From: an uncultured Litoreibacter sp.
Lineage (GTDB): Bacteria > Pseudomonadota > Alphaproteobacteria > Rhodobacterales > Rhodobacteraceae
Assembly (NCBI GenBank): GCA_947493265.1
Contig: CANLQL010000002.1
Coordinates: forward strand, 496,001 to 560,000
Length of the DNA: 64,000 nt
Direction of reading: 5' to 3'
Below, one piece after another: positions 1 through 8,421 of this stretch; the stretch's first letter is position 1; the number at the start of each line of letters is the position of its first letter. The notes beneath the pieces are model-generated. The model had not been told where the DNA came from and did not search any database. It was given only the letters and a program-made list of their open reading frames with translations. The position numbers and the translations under genes are program-made.

Positions 1-1
1 T

Positions 2-772
2 AATGAAACCGCAACCGGCGTAAGAAGTGACATTGCCGGTGTGCGCAATGCAATTGATGCAGCGGACCATCCGGCCTTGTTCATGGTTGACGGGGTAAGC
101 TCCATCGGATCGATGCCTTTTGAGATGGACGCTTGGGGCGTCGATCTGGCCGTCACAGGATCCCAGAAAGGGTTCATGCTACCTGCAGGTTTGTCGATTG
201 TCGGCGTCAGTCAGAAGGCTTGGTCTGCAATCGAAACTGCAAAACTCGCGCGGGCGTTTTTTGATTTCCGCGATATGCGGGATGCGGTTGCGGCTGGCGG
301 ATATCCTTACACACCAGCAGTTGGCTTACTGAACGGCCTGTCCGTGTCTGTTGACATGTTGCTTGCCGAAGGAATGGACAATGTCTTTGCCCGCCACACG
401 CGCATTGCGGATGGTGTTCGGGCGGCAATCGCAGCCTGGGGGATGACGCCCTGCGCGCAAAGCGCGGATCTGTATTCCGACACGGTGACCGCTGTTGTCG
501 TGCCGCAAGGCTTCAACGGAACCGATGTCGTGACCCACGCGGCGGAATGCTATGATATGGCGTTTGGTGTTGGCTTGGGTGAGGTGGCAGGAAAGGTCTT
601 CCGGATCGGTCATCTGGGCAGCCTGACGGACGCAATGATGTTGTCAGGTCTGGGCGTCGCCGAAATGTGTATGGCTGATCTTGGGTATCCGATTAAGCTG
701 GGGTCAGGCGTTGGTGCAGCCCAAGAAGTTTACCGACATGGGCCGAAAGCATCCGCCCTCGCCGCAGAGTAA
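2..772 (+). CDS. bhcA: BhcA, aspartate-glyoxylate aminotransferase (5' end missing)
   Basis: PLP-dependent class V aminotransferase. In the beta-hydroxyaspartate cycle it moves the amino group of aspartate to glyoxylate, giving glycine and oxaloacetate. The reading frame is open from base 2, so the start lies left of the window; the visible part begins NETATGV, a conserved substrate/PLP-pocket segment. The stretch GSQKGFMLPAG holds the lysine that should bind PLP. About 256 C-terminal residues are present of the roughly 390-400 usual for the family. It is followed at once by bhcB, bhcC and bhcD on the same strand, and this four-gene order is what separates it from ordinary serine-glyoxylate aminotransferases. 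A bhcR regulator would be expected upstream, outside the window. Confidence 0.9.
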   Translation, partial: NETATGVRSDIAGVRNAIDAADHPALFMVDGVSSIGSMPFEMDAWGVDLAVTGSQKGFMLPAGLSIVGVSQKAWSAIETAKLARAFFDFRDMRDAVAAGGYPYTPAVGLLNGLSVSVDMLLAEGMDNVFARHTRIADGVRAAIAAWGMTPCAQSADLYSDTVTAVVVPQGFNGTDVVTHAAECYDMAFGVGLGEVAGKVFRIGHLGSLTDAMMLSGLGVAEMCMADLGYPIKLGSGVGAAQEVYRHGPKASALAAE

Positions 773-776
773 GCAA

Positions 777-1748
777 ATGAAAGACGTGAGCGAAATGTAT
801 ATTCCGACCTTTGAGGACGTGGTTGACGCGCATACACGCATCAGTCCCTATATTCACCGCACACCGGTTCTGACATCGAGCTATTTCAACGAGCTGACCG
901 GGGCGGAGCTGTTCTTCAAATGTGAGAACTTCCAGAAAGCCGGTGCCTTCAAAGTTCGCGGTGCGTCGAATGCGGTGTTTGGCCTGTCGGAAGACGAGGC
1001 CGAAAAGGGCGTGTGCACGCACAGTTCCGGCAATCACGCGCTCAGCCTGTCCTACGCGGCCGGACGTCGCGGCATACCGTGCAACGTGGTGATGCCGCGC
1101 ACAGCGCCCGAGGCCAAGAAAGCGGCCGTTCGAGGCTACGGTGGAACGATCACGGAATGTGAGCCGTCCACCACATCGCGCGAGGCCGTCTTTGCAGAGG
1201 TTCAGGCCAAAACTGGCGGGAATTTCGTCCATCCCTACAATGACCCGTGGGTGATTGCGGGGCAGGGAACCTGTTCGCGCGAATTAATGGAACAGACGGA
1301 CGGCCTTGATATGGTTGTGGCCCCGATCGGCGGCGGCGGCATGATCTCGGGGACCTGTCTGACCCTGTCCAATATCGCTCCGGAGGTGAAGATCATCGCG
1401 TCCGAGCCGGAACAGGCCGATGACGCCTATCGCAGCTTCAAGGCGGGCCATATCATCGCCGATGATGCGCCTGATACGATTGCGGACGGGCTCAAGGTTC
1501 CGTTGAAGGAATTGACTTGGCATTTCGTGTCGAACCACGTTTCTGATATCCTGACTGCATCAGAGCAGGAAATCATCGATGCGATGAAGCTGACCTGGCA
1601 ACGGATGAAGCTGGTCATGGAGCCAAGCTGCGCCGTGCCGCTGGCCACGATACTGAAAAACAAAGAGCAGTTTGCTGGCAAACGTGTCGGTGTGATTATC
1701 ACCGGTGGCAATGTCGATCTCGACAAGCTGCCTTGGATGTTGAAATAG
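777..1748 (+). CDS. bhcB: BhcB, beta-hydroxyaspartate dehydratase
   Basis: Fold-type II PLP enzyme of the threonine dehydratase/serine racemase family, 323 residues. In the cycle it dehydrates erythro-beta-hydroxyaspartate to iminosuccinate. Visible motifs: AFKVRGA with the probable PLP lysine near residue 59, SSGNHALS near 83-90, and the phosphate-binding loop GGGGM near 185-189. The ATG at 777 lies 4 bases after the bhcA stop; a second in-frame ATG at 795 would give 317 residues, so the start is uncertain by six residues. By similarity alone it could be called threonine ammonia-lyase; its place between bhcA and bhcC decides the call. Confidence 0.9.
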   Translation: MKDVSEMYIPTFEDVVDAHTRISPYIHRTPVLTSSYFNELTGAELFFKCENFQKAGAFKVRGASNAVFGLSEDEAEKGVCTHSSGNHALSLSYAAGRRGIPCNVVMPRTAPEAKKAAVRGYGGTITECEPSTTSREAVFAEVQAKTGGNFVHPYNDPWVIAGQGTCSRELMEQTDGLDMVVAPIGGGGMISGTCLTLSNIAPEVKIIASEPEQADDAYRSFKAGHIIADDAPDTIADGLKVPLKELTWHFVSNHVSDILTASEQEIIDAMKLTWQRMKLVMEPSCAVPLATILKNKEQFAGKRVGVIITGGNVDLDKLPWMLK

Positions 1749-1760
1749 AAGGACCCTCTC

Positions 1761-2924
1761 ATGAAAGACGTCATTAACTACGAAGATCTGGAAGTTGGCT
1801 ACGACGTACCTGCATTGCCGGGGATGGATGAGGCCGATATTCAAACGCCAAGCCTCGTGCTTGATCTCGATGCGCTTGAGCGCAACATCAAGAAGATGGG
1901 CGATTTCGCCAAATCCCACGGGATGCGTCACCGGGTCCATGGCAAGATGCACAAATCTGTAGATGTGGCTTTGTTGCAGGAAAAACTGGGCGGTTCTTGC
2001 GGGGTTTGCTGCCAGAAAGTGTCGGAAGCAGAAGTGTTTGCCCGCGGTGGCATCAAGGATGTGCTGGTGTCAAACCAGGTTCGCCAACCAGAAAAGATCG
2101 ACCGGTTGGCGCGGTTGCCAAAACTGGGCGCGCGCACGATTTGCTGTGTGGACGATATCGACAATGTCGCAGATCTGTCAGCAGCAGCGCAAAAGCATGG
2201 GACCGAGATCGAATGCCTTGTGGAGATTGACGTGGGCGCGGGTCGGTGCGGTGTGCAATACGGGGCACCTGTCGTCGAATTGGCCAAAGCGATTGAGGCG
2301 GCCCCTGGGCTGAAATATGCAGGAATCCAGGCCTATCAGGGCGCGATGCAGCACATGGACAGCTATGAGGATCGCAAAGAAAAGACCACGATTGCGATCA
2401 ACCAAGTCGCTGAAACGCTTGATCTTCTGAAAGCCGAGGGGATTGAGAGCGATATCGTCGGCGGCGGCGGAACAGGGTCTTATTACTTTGAAAGCGCGTC
2501 GGGCGTGTTCAATGAACTTCAATGCGGATCTTACGCGTTTATGGATGCCGATTACGGGCGCATTCTGGATGAAAATGGCAACCGTATCGATCAGGGGGAG
2601 TGGGAGAACGCGCTGTTCATTCTGACCTCCGTGATGAGCCATGCGAAGGCCGACAAGGCCATCGTGGATGCGGGCCTAAAAGCGCAATCTGTCGACAGTG
2701 GCCTGCCGACGATCTTTGGGCGGACGGATGTTGAATATGTCAAATGCTCGGACGAGCATGGTGTCGTCGCAGATCCGTCAGGCGTCCTGAAAGTGAATGA
2801 CAAATTGAAGTTGGTCCCAGGACATTGCGACCCGACATGCAACGTGCATGACTGGTATGTGGGTGTTCGGAACGGCAAGGTGGAAACCTTGTGGCCCGTG
2901 TCCGCCCGCGGCAAGGCTTACTAG
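1761..2924 (+). CDS. bhcC: BhcC, beta-hydroxyaspartate aldolase
   Basis: D-threonine-aldolase-like PLP enzyme (alanine-racemase N-terminal fold), 387 residues. It condenses glycine with glyoxylate to give (2R,3S)-beta-hydroxyaspartate, the carbon-carbon bond-forming step of the cycle. RVHGKMHKS near residue 60 carries the probable PLP lysine. Near the C-terminus GHCDPTCNVHD matches the metal-binding His/Asp motif of D-threonine aldolases. A GGAC-type ribosome site precedes the ATG, 12 bases after bhcB. The long N-terminal stretch before the barrel, about 28 residues, is part of the same open frame. Confidence 0.9.
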   Translation: MKDVINYEDLEVGYDVPALPGMDEADIQTPSLVLDLDALERNIKKMGDFAKSHGMRHRVHGKMHKSVDVALLQEKLGGSCGVCCQKVSEAEVFARGGIKDVLVSNQVRQPEKIDRLARLPKLGARTICCVDDIDNVADLSAAAQKHGTEIECLVEIDVGAGRCGVQYGAPVVELAKAIEAAPGLKYAGIQAYQGAMQHMDSYEDRKEKTTIAINQVAETLDLLKAEGIESDIVGGGGTGSYYFESASGVFNELQCGSYAFMDADYGRILDENGNRIDQGEWENALFILTSVMSHAKADKAIVDAGLKAQSVDSGLPTIFGRTDVEYVKCSDEHGVVADPSGVLKVNDKLKLVPGHCDPTCNVHDWYVGVRNGKVETLWPVSARGKAY

Positions 2925-2931
2925 GGGCCGA

Positions 2932-2971
2932 TTGCCTCCGGCGGGAGGTATTTTTGGCAAGAAGAAGCGGG
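2932..2971. repeat. Intergenic 40-bp element, copy 1
   Basis: The element runs from TTGCCTCCGGCGGGAG through GGCAAGAAGAAGCGGG. A near copy lies at 57973-58012, differing by a one-base insertion after GGGAG and a few changes in the middle. CCTCCGGCGGGAGG forms a short hairpin. It sits directly after the bhcC stop. Similar elements scattered after genes in Roseobacter-group genomes are my recollection, not something checked here. It may act as a 3' end or processing signal. Confidence 0.65.
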
Positions 2972-3019
2972 CCAGTGCGCATGTGCTGGCCTGAATTTTG
3001 AAGTGCGAAGGATAAGCCC

Positions 3020-3988
3020 ATGTGGATCGTGCCAGAGAGCGTAATTTCCGAATTGATTACCCCAGAGGCCAGTTTTGATGCTGTGGAAAGCGTTTTTGGC
3101 GCGATGGCGTCAGGAGATGCCTATAATTTTCCGGTGGTCCGTGAAGCGATTGGCCATGAAGACGCGCTTTACGGTTTCAAGGGCGGGTTTGACCAATCGG
3201 GTTTGGTTCTGGGACTGAAAGCTGGAGGGTATTGGCCCAACAATCTTGAGGCACGTGGAATAATTAACCACCAGTCCACCGTGTTTCTGTTTGATCCGGA
3301 TACGGGCAAAGCAAAAGCGATGGTGGGGGGCAACTTACTGACGGCACTGCGTACGGCTGCGGCCTCCTCTGTTTCGATCAAGCATTTGGCGCGCAAGGAC
3401 GCCCGTGTTCTTGGGATGATCGGTGCCGGGCACCAATCGCATTTTCAGCTGCGCGCGGCTGTGAAACATCGTCCGTTTGAGAAGGTCGTGGCTTGGAACT
3501 ACCATCCGGATATGTTGCCCAAACTTGGCGAAACAGCCGCTGAGCTGGGATTGCCTTTTGAAGCGGTTTCGCTTGAAGACCTTGGTGCGCAGGCCGATGT
3601 CATCATCTCCATCACCTCGGCCTTTGCGCCGTCACTTTTGGATGCCCATGTCACTGAGGGCACGCATCTTGCCTGTATGGGGACGGATACGAAAGGCAAG
3701 CAAGAGGTCGAAGCGGCCCTGCTTGCACGCGCTGTGGTATTTACTGATGAGGTCGCGCAATCGATCAGCATTGGCGAGGCGCAACATGCGGTTGCAGAAG
3801 GGTTGATTGCGGAGGCGGATGTTCATCAGATCGGTGCGGTGATCAATGGCGCACATCCTGGCCGATCTTCAGACGCCGAAATTACGATTTTTGATGGCAC
3901 AGGTGTTGGTTTGCAGGACCTTGCGGTTGCGCAAGCCGTCGTTGATATCGCCGTTGAAAAAGGCGTGGCGATTGAGGTGGATTTCTAG
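3020..3988 (+). CDS. bhcD: BhcD, iminosuccinate reductase
   Basis: Member of the ornithine cyclodeaminase/mu-crystallin family, 322 residues. It reduces iminosuccinate to aspartate with NAD(P)H, regenerating the amino donor used by BhcA and closing the cycle. The nucleotide-binding segment VLGMIGAGHQSHFQ is near residue 132; TALRTAAAS upstream of it is the family's substrate-site motif. It lies 95 bases downstream of bhcC, the gap being filled mostly by the 40-bp repeat, so transcription through the gap may be modulated. It converges on the zinc-ribbon gene, with 18 bases between the two stops. Confidence 0.88.
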   Translation: MWIVPESVISELITPEASFDAVESVFGAMASGDAYNFPVVREAIGHEDALYGFKGGFDQSGLVLGLKAGGYWPNNLEARGIINHQSTVFLFDPDTGKAKAMVGGNLLTALRTAAASSVSIKHLARKDARVLGMIGAGHQSHFQLRAAVKHRPFEKVVAWNYHPDMLPKLGETAAELGLPFEAVSLEDLGAQADVIISITSAFAPSLLDAHVTEGTHLACMGTDTKGKQEVEAALLARAVVFTDEVAQSISIGEAQHAVAEGLIAEADVHQIGAVINGAHPGRSSDAEITIFDGTGVGLQDLAVAQAVVDIAVEKGVAIEVDF

Positions 3989-4006
3989 GCAAGTGCCAAT
4001 GAGCGC

Positions 4007-5107
4007 TCACTGATTGGACGCGATCAGAAATCCGATTGCGCCCGCAGCGATGGCCGCAGCGACAACCGCAAACGCGATTTTCACTGCGGAATAGGGTCTG
4101 GCACCTGAAACAGCGCTTGTCTGGCCGTTCACCACGAATCGGTAGCTTTTTCCGCGGTATTTGTAGGCGGCGATCCAGATCGGCAGCAGGACGTGCTTGT
4201 AGGATACGTCGCTGACCTGGGTATCTGCAGACGTAATTCTCTGCTTATCACCGCCAATGTCAAACTTGATATCCCGTGCGATCATCCGGTCCATATAGGT
4301 GCGGGCCTGTAGAAAACCTTGTTCGATATCAACGGTATAGCTTTCGGCGCGAAATCCGGCGAGGTATTGTGGATCGTAGGGTGTCAGGAATGACAAGTCC
4401 CACGGGGCCAATCTGTCAGTGTGTTGTTTGGGCAGCGATTTTGACGCCAGAACAAGGACGTCGTCGAACGCGCGCGCAACCCGTCCGGAAACGGCCCGCC
4501 AGCGCGTTTTGGCGACGCGGCGGCTGTGGCGTTTACCATCTTTCACGTAGTGGCGCGTCTCATAGTACACAGTGCCGCGCTGTCCGGAATATCGTGTGCG
4601 GGTCTGGGCGTCATAGGTCCAATAGGGGACATAGATGCCGTCAAGTTTGCGCCCTTTGCGGGCAAATTCTTGCAGGCCAGATGGTGCGAACCACAATTGT
4701 CCGAGCCACTTGGTCATGGCGTCGCGCGCGCTTGGTTCGTCCAACATGAATGGCAAAACAGCGGAAGGTTTGATATGCTTGGACGCCGCGCTGCCAATCA
4801 CCAAAGGGGTTGCGCAGAACGGACACTCAAGCGCGTCGATATCTGGATCAAACCCAACCTCAGCTGCGCAATTTGGGCATGAGGCTGTGCGTATAACCGT
4901 ATCTTCATGCGCGGTTTGCGATTCTGCGTCCAGGGCGGCGCGGTAGTCTTTTTCCCGCAGCGGCGCAGAGTTGGTGGTATCGATCGCCTGGCGGTTTCCG
5001 CAATGATCACAGTTCAAATCTTGCGACGCGGGATCAAACCTTAGGTCTGACCCGCAGGTCTCACACGGAAAACCGCGCTCTATCTGTTCTACGGTTTCTA
5101 GCGCCAT
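4007..5107 (-). CDS. Double zinc-ribbon protein with C-terminal membrane anchor
   Basis: Product of 366 residues. Two CxxC...CxxC ribbons are visible: Cys15/18 with Cys33/36, and Cys77/80 with Cys95/98. A long middle part follows (roughly 120-340), with many aromatic and basic residues (YWTYDAQTRTRYSG). The last 25 residues are one hydrophobic segment (VKIAFAVVAAAIAAGAIGFL), so the protein is probably tail-anchored with the ribbons in the cytoplasm. Automatic annotation often labels such proteins 'primosomal protein N-prime-like' because of the ribbons; no helicase motif is present. Last gene of the xpaC-telA-SPFH operon, 90 bases after the SPFH stop. The arrangement recalls Bacillus YdjG (zinc ribbons plus membrane anchor), but function is unknown. 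Confidence 0.75.
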   Translation of the reverse strand: MALETVEQIERGFPCETCGSDLRFDPASQDLNCDHCGNRQAIDTTNSAPLREKDYRAALDAESQTAHEDTVIRTASCPNCAAEVGFDPDIDALECPFCATPLVIGSAASKHIKPSAVLPFMLDEPSARDAMTKWLGQLWFAPSGLQEFARKGRKLDGIYVPYWTYDAQTRTRYSGQRGTVYYETRHYVKDGKRHSRRVAKTRWRAVSGRVARAFDDVLVLASKSLPKQHTDRLAPWDLSFLTPYDPQYLAGFRAESYTVDIEQGFLQARTYMDRMIARDIKFDIGGDKQRITSADTQVSDVSYKHVLLPIWIAAYKYRGKSYRFVVNGQTSAVSGARPYSAVKIAFAVVAAAIAAGAIGFLIASNQ

Positions 5108-5197
5108 TTCTGATCAGCGCGCATAAGGCTTGACGGTTTAGGGCTCACTATCCATTTCACCCGACAACGCGTTGATTGAATTGACTGTTTTCGCATT

Positions 5198-6283
5198 TCA
5201 GCCGGCAGGTGGTGGTGGCGGCATAACAGTAAAGAGTTGCGCAAGCGTTTGGACCTCTTCAGCCCGTTTCCAGCCGTCCTGGCCCTGTGTCCAAACGAAG
5301 GTATCGCGGGACAAGCTGCCTTGTGCGACCATTTGGCCTAGGGTTGCGCGCGAAAATGGGCCGGAGGTCTCCCCATCCACCGCCAAATGCCAGATCGCTT
5401 CCACCGGGGCAGGCGGCGGGGTCATTGGGGGGCGTTGTTGGCTCATTTGGTTGGCCATCGCCATGCCCATGCCCATTCCCAATCCAGCGCCCATGCCGGA
5501 ATCGCCGGGATTGTTTGCGGCGGCTGTCATTGCTTCAGCGGTTGAATATTGTGTGAACCTGCCCAGATCGCCCGCGATCCCGGTCGATGTGCGCTTGTCC
5601 AACGCGGCTTCGACCGCTTCCGGCAACGAAACATTTTCGATGTAGAATTCGGGGAGTGTTACGCCATAGGCGGCAACAATAGGGTTAATCGCCTTGGTAA
5701 CCAATTTTCCAAGATCATCTGTATTCGCGGCCATATCCAATGCCGGAATGCCCGAACTTGCAATCGCGCGGGAAAACTCTTGCACGATCACGTTGCGGAT
5801 CTGATAGCCAATCTCATCCATCGTAAATTCGCCATCTGTGCCGACGATTTCCTGCAAGAACCGTGCTGGATCGACGACTTTGACGGAGTAGGTTCCGAAG
5901 GCGCGCAGGCGCATCGGGCCAAATTCCGGATCACGTAGCATGATCGGGTTTTTGGTGCCCCATTTCAGGTCGGTGAACCGGGTGGTGTTGACGAAATAGA
6001 TTTCGGACTTGAACGGGCTTTTGAAGCCGTGATCCCACGAGTTGAGCGTTGTGAGGATCGGTAAGTTGTTGGTTTCCAACATATAAAGGCCAGGGGTGAA
6101 TACATCCGCCAATTGACCTTCATGGATAAAGACAGCCGCCTGACCTTCGCGGACAGTCAGTTTTGCACCATATTTTATCTCGTGGCCATGACGCTCAAAT
6201 CGCCAGACCATTGTATCCCGCGTGTCATCGACCCAGTGAATGACATCGATGAACTCACCGGTTAGAAAATCCAAAATACCCAT
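5198..6283 (-). CDS. SPFH-domain protein with C-terminal GYF_2 domain
   Basis: Protein of 361 residues. An SPFH (stomatin/prohibitin/flotillin) region fills about the first 250; the opening MGILDFLTGEFIDVIHW and the following ligand-like strands match the YdjI/'virion core' subfamily, which lacks a long N-terminal membrane helix. A Gly/Met-rich linker (GAGLGMGMGMAMANQMSQQ) and a proline patch come next. A GYF_2-type domain occupies the last 65 or so residues (IWHLAVDGETSGPFSRATL, then a Trp motif), ending in a PPPPPAG tail. GYF domains bind proline-rich peptides, and this protein carries its own, so self-association is possible. The ATG at 6283 was chosen because upstream codons look non-coding and the MGILDF start is typical. 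Probable membrane-scaffold part of the telA operon. Confidence 0.85.
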   Translation of the reverse strand: MGILDFLTGEFIDVIHWVDDTRDTMVWRFERHGHEIKYGAKLTVREGQAAVFIHEGQLADVFTPGLYMLETNNLPILTTLNSWDHGFKSPFKSEIYFVNTTRFTDLKWGTKNPIMLRDPEFGPMRLRAFGTYSVKVVDPARFLQEIVGTDGEFTMDEIGYQIRNVIVQEFSRAIASSGIPALDMAANTDDLGKLVTKAINPIVAAYGVTLPEFYIENVSLPEAVEAALDKRTSTGIAGDLGRFTQYSTAEAMTAAANNPGDSGMGAGLGMGMGMAMANQMSQQRPPMTPPPAPVEAIWHLAVDGETSGPFSRATLGQMVAQGSLSRDTFVWTQGQDGWKRAEEVQTLAQLFTVMPPPPPAG

Positions 6284-6305
6284 CTTTGTCTCCGTTTCTT
6301 TTGGT

Positions 6306-7241
6306 CTAGCTTTCGCCGCCGAGCAATTCAGCCGCCAGAACCTCGATAACCGGTTTTGCCTGATCCGGTGTGCCGCCCAAAGGCAGGCGCGGGTCATACA
6401 GCATGGTTAAGAGAAGCTCGTCATGGCGGGTCAGGAAGGCGAATTCGTCATCATCGTTAAAAATCGATGGGCGCGCGGCGGGGCTGTCATTGCTTAAGCC
6501 CAAACCTTGCGCGATTTCTTCGTGGAAGCAGCTCTTGCGCAGCAAAGGCGGATGCTCGGACCGGACAATTGCGACGGCAGTATGGAATTTGTCCGGCGTG
6601 TCGGCATCTGAAAACGCGTAGACGGCGCAATAGATGGGCCGTGTCATTTGCGTGATCTGCTCGGCCACAGATGGTTCAAGCCCCGGGATAAGCTCCTGCA
6701 GCTTCGGACCAAAGGCCTTAATTTCATCCGTATCCAGAACTGCGACATGGAAGTTTCCGCGCCCAAAACTGCGCGATATGCGATGCCCTGTCACACGCGA
6801 AAGTCTTGCGGCGAATTCGTTTACAAATTTCGTATCTGCCTTGCGCTGTTCTGCATCCACAGACGCGCCAAACACCATGGAGATTGCAACCGGCTTTTCC
6901 CAGCGTTGGACCCGGCCTTCCGAACGCCGGTTCGTGTACCTGCCGTTTTCCAACGTAAATTCGTTAAAAACGCCAATTTGAACAAAATTCTGAACCAGCT
7001 GCCGTTTTGTGAACGGCGTGTCGACACCGCCACCGTCAGTCCGAAGAAGCCCTTGATTTAGAAGATTTTGTTCTACCCGAAGGTAGTAGTCTTGCAAGGC
7101 CAGGCTGTCTTGCGATGGCTCGTAAACGGCGACTTCGACGCCCTCGCGCGGGTCTGGGCGGGGGCTGTCCAGCAACGGGTCGCACCCTGCAAGTGAGCCA
7201 GCCAAAGCGATGCCAATCGCGAATTTTCGTATGAAAGCCAT
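6306..7241 (-). CDS. DUF2927 lipoprotein
   Basis: Precursor of 311 residues with a lipobox (LAGSLAGC, Cys20), so probably a periplasmic lipoprotein. It matches the DUF2927 family in length and in the motif CFHEEIAQGLGLSND near residue 240, whose HEExxQ resembles a zincin-type metalloprotease helix (usual HExxH, here with Gln in the last position). Other conserved-looking segments are RWEKPVAISMVFG and FHVAVLDTDE. The ATG at 7241 overlaps the telA stop (TGATG), so the two are translationally coupled. Proteolytic activity is not demonstrated. Envelope member of the telA operon. Confidence 0.75.
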   Translation of the reverse strand: MAFIRKFAIGIALAGSLAGCDPLLDSPRPDPREGVEVAVYEPSQDSLALQDYYLRVEQNLLNQGLLRTDGGGVDTPFTKRQLVQNFVQIGVFNEFTLENGRYTNRRSEGRVQRWEKPVAISMVFGASVDAEQRKADTKFVNEFAARLSRVTGHRISRSFGRGNFHVAVLDTDEIKAFGPKLQELIPGLEPSVAEQITQMTRPIYCAVYAFSDADTPDKFHTAVAIVRSEHPPLLRKSCFHEEIAQGLGLSNDSPAARPSIFNDDDEFAFLTRHDELLLTMLYDPRLPLGGTPDQAKPVIEVLAAELLGGES

Positions 7242-8401
7242 CAATCGCCGCCTTGCCCGGATGAGGCCGCGGACAGGGATTGGCGCAGACCGTCTTCCAA
7301 CGATTGCAGCTCCCGCTCGGCGTCAGCGCGCCTGGTTTTTCCATCATCTGCGATTTGGAGTGAATCCTCGATCGTTCCGATCAGGTTGGCATTGGCTTCC
7401 CTGATTGCTTCAATGTCAAACACGCCGCGTTCCATTTCGGTGCGAATTTCTACATTGGCTTCGCGCAGGTTCTTGGAGTTTGCTTTCAGCAGGTCGTTTG
7501 TCAGGTCGGTCGCGGCGCGGATATCGCGGGCGGCATCTGATGAGCGTTCTATGGTTAATGCCTGCGCGAGTTGGGTTTCCCAAAGCGGGACTGTGTTCAC
7601 CAAGGTAGAGTTAATTTTTGCAACCAGCGCTTTGTCATTTTCCTGCACCAGTCGCAGTGATGGCAACGATTGCATGGTCACTTGGCGGGTCAATTTCAGG
7701 TCGTGGACACGGCGTTCCAGATCGTCACGCGCCGCCCGTCTGTCGCGCAACTTCTGGGCTTCAAGGGTTTTCTCGGCCTCTGGGGCCTTCGCGATGCTGG
7801 CCTCAAGTGCGGGCAATTCTTCCCCATCGATCAGGGCGAGTTTTTCGGTCCCGGCTGTGATGTACAGCCCCAATTCGCGATAAAAATCCAAGGTTTTTTC
7901 ATACAGCTGATCAAGCGATTTGATGTCCTTCAAAAGCTTGTGTTCATGGGTCAGAAGATTGCCGGTGATCTTGTCGATCTGTTCCTGAACCTCTTCAAAT
8001 CGCGCGATAAATTTGGCGGCTGGGGCCATCCGGCCAACCGCTTTTTCCCACCAGGAACGTTCGGTGCGCATGTCCAGTTCATCAACAGAAAAACCGCGCA
8101 AGGTGGCAACGATATTGCGCAACGACTGACCGGCGGGGCCGACATCTTTGTTCTTCACATCGGCCAGCATTGATTGGCTGATTTTCTGAAGGCCGGCCTG
8201 CGCATTTGCACCAAAGGACACAATCGAGTTTGTATCGTTCAGGTCGATCTGATCCATCCGGTGTCTGATATCTTCTGCGATTTCGGCTGGCGCATCGGCA
8301 AGGTCTGGCAAGGCTTGCTCAGGCTCAGGCAAGACGACCGCGCTGGCTTCGTTAACCAAAACAGCTGTCTCTGCAGCCTTTTTAGCGATCTCATCGGACA
8401 T
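7241..8401 (-). CDS. telA: TelA/KlaA toxic-anion resistance protein
   Basis: TelA-family protein of 386 residues, largely helical and Glu/Arg/Leu-rich, with several predicted coiled stretches (for example KLRDRRAARDDLERRVHDLK). The family includes KlaA of the RK2 tellurite cluster and Bacillus YceH. Its biochemical function is unknown, and chromosomal copies are thought to serve membrane or metal stress rather than tellurite alone. Recognisable conserved parts are RSWWEKAVGRMAP, ALPSL-like MQSLPSLRLVQENDKAL, and VPLWETQLAQALTIERS. It lies 20 bases after xpaC and overlaps the DUF2927 gene by one base, a tight operon. Confidence 0.88.
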   Translation of the reverse strand: MSDEIAKKAAETAVLVNEASAVVLPEPEQALPDLADAPAEIAEDIRHRMDQIDLNDTNSIVSFGANAQAGLQKISQSMLADVKNKDVGPAGQSLRNIVATLRGFSVDELDMRTERSWWEKAVGRMAPAAKFIARFEEVQEQIDKITGNLLTHEHKLLKDIKSLDQLYEKTLDFYRELGLYITAGTEKLALIDGEELPALEASIAKAPEAEKTLEAQKLRDRRAARDDLERRVHDLKLTRQVTMQSLPSLRLVQENDKALVAKINSTLVNTVPLWETQLAQALTIERSSDAARDIRAATDLTNDLLKANSKNLREANVEIRTEMERGVFDIEAIREANANLIGTIEDSLQIADDGKTRRADAERELQSLEDGLRQSLSAASSGQGGD

Positions 8402-8421
8402 GGTTAACCTTTCCTGACGGT

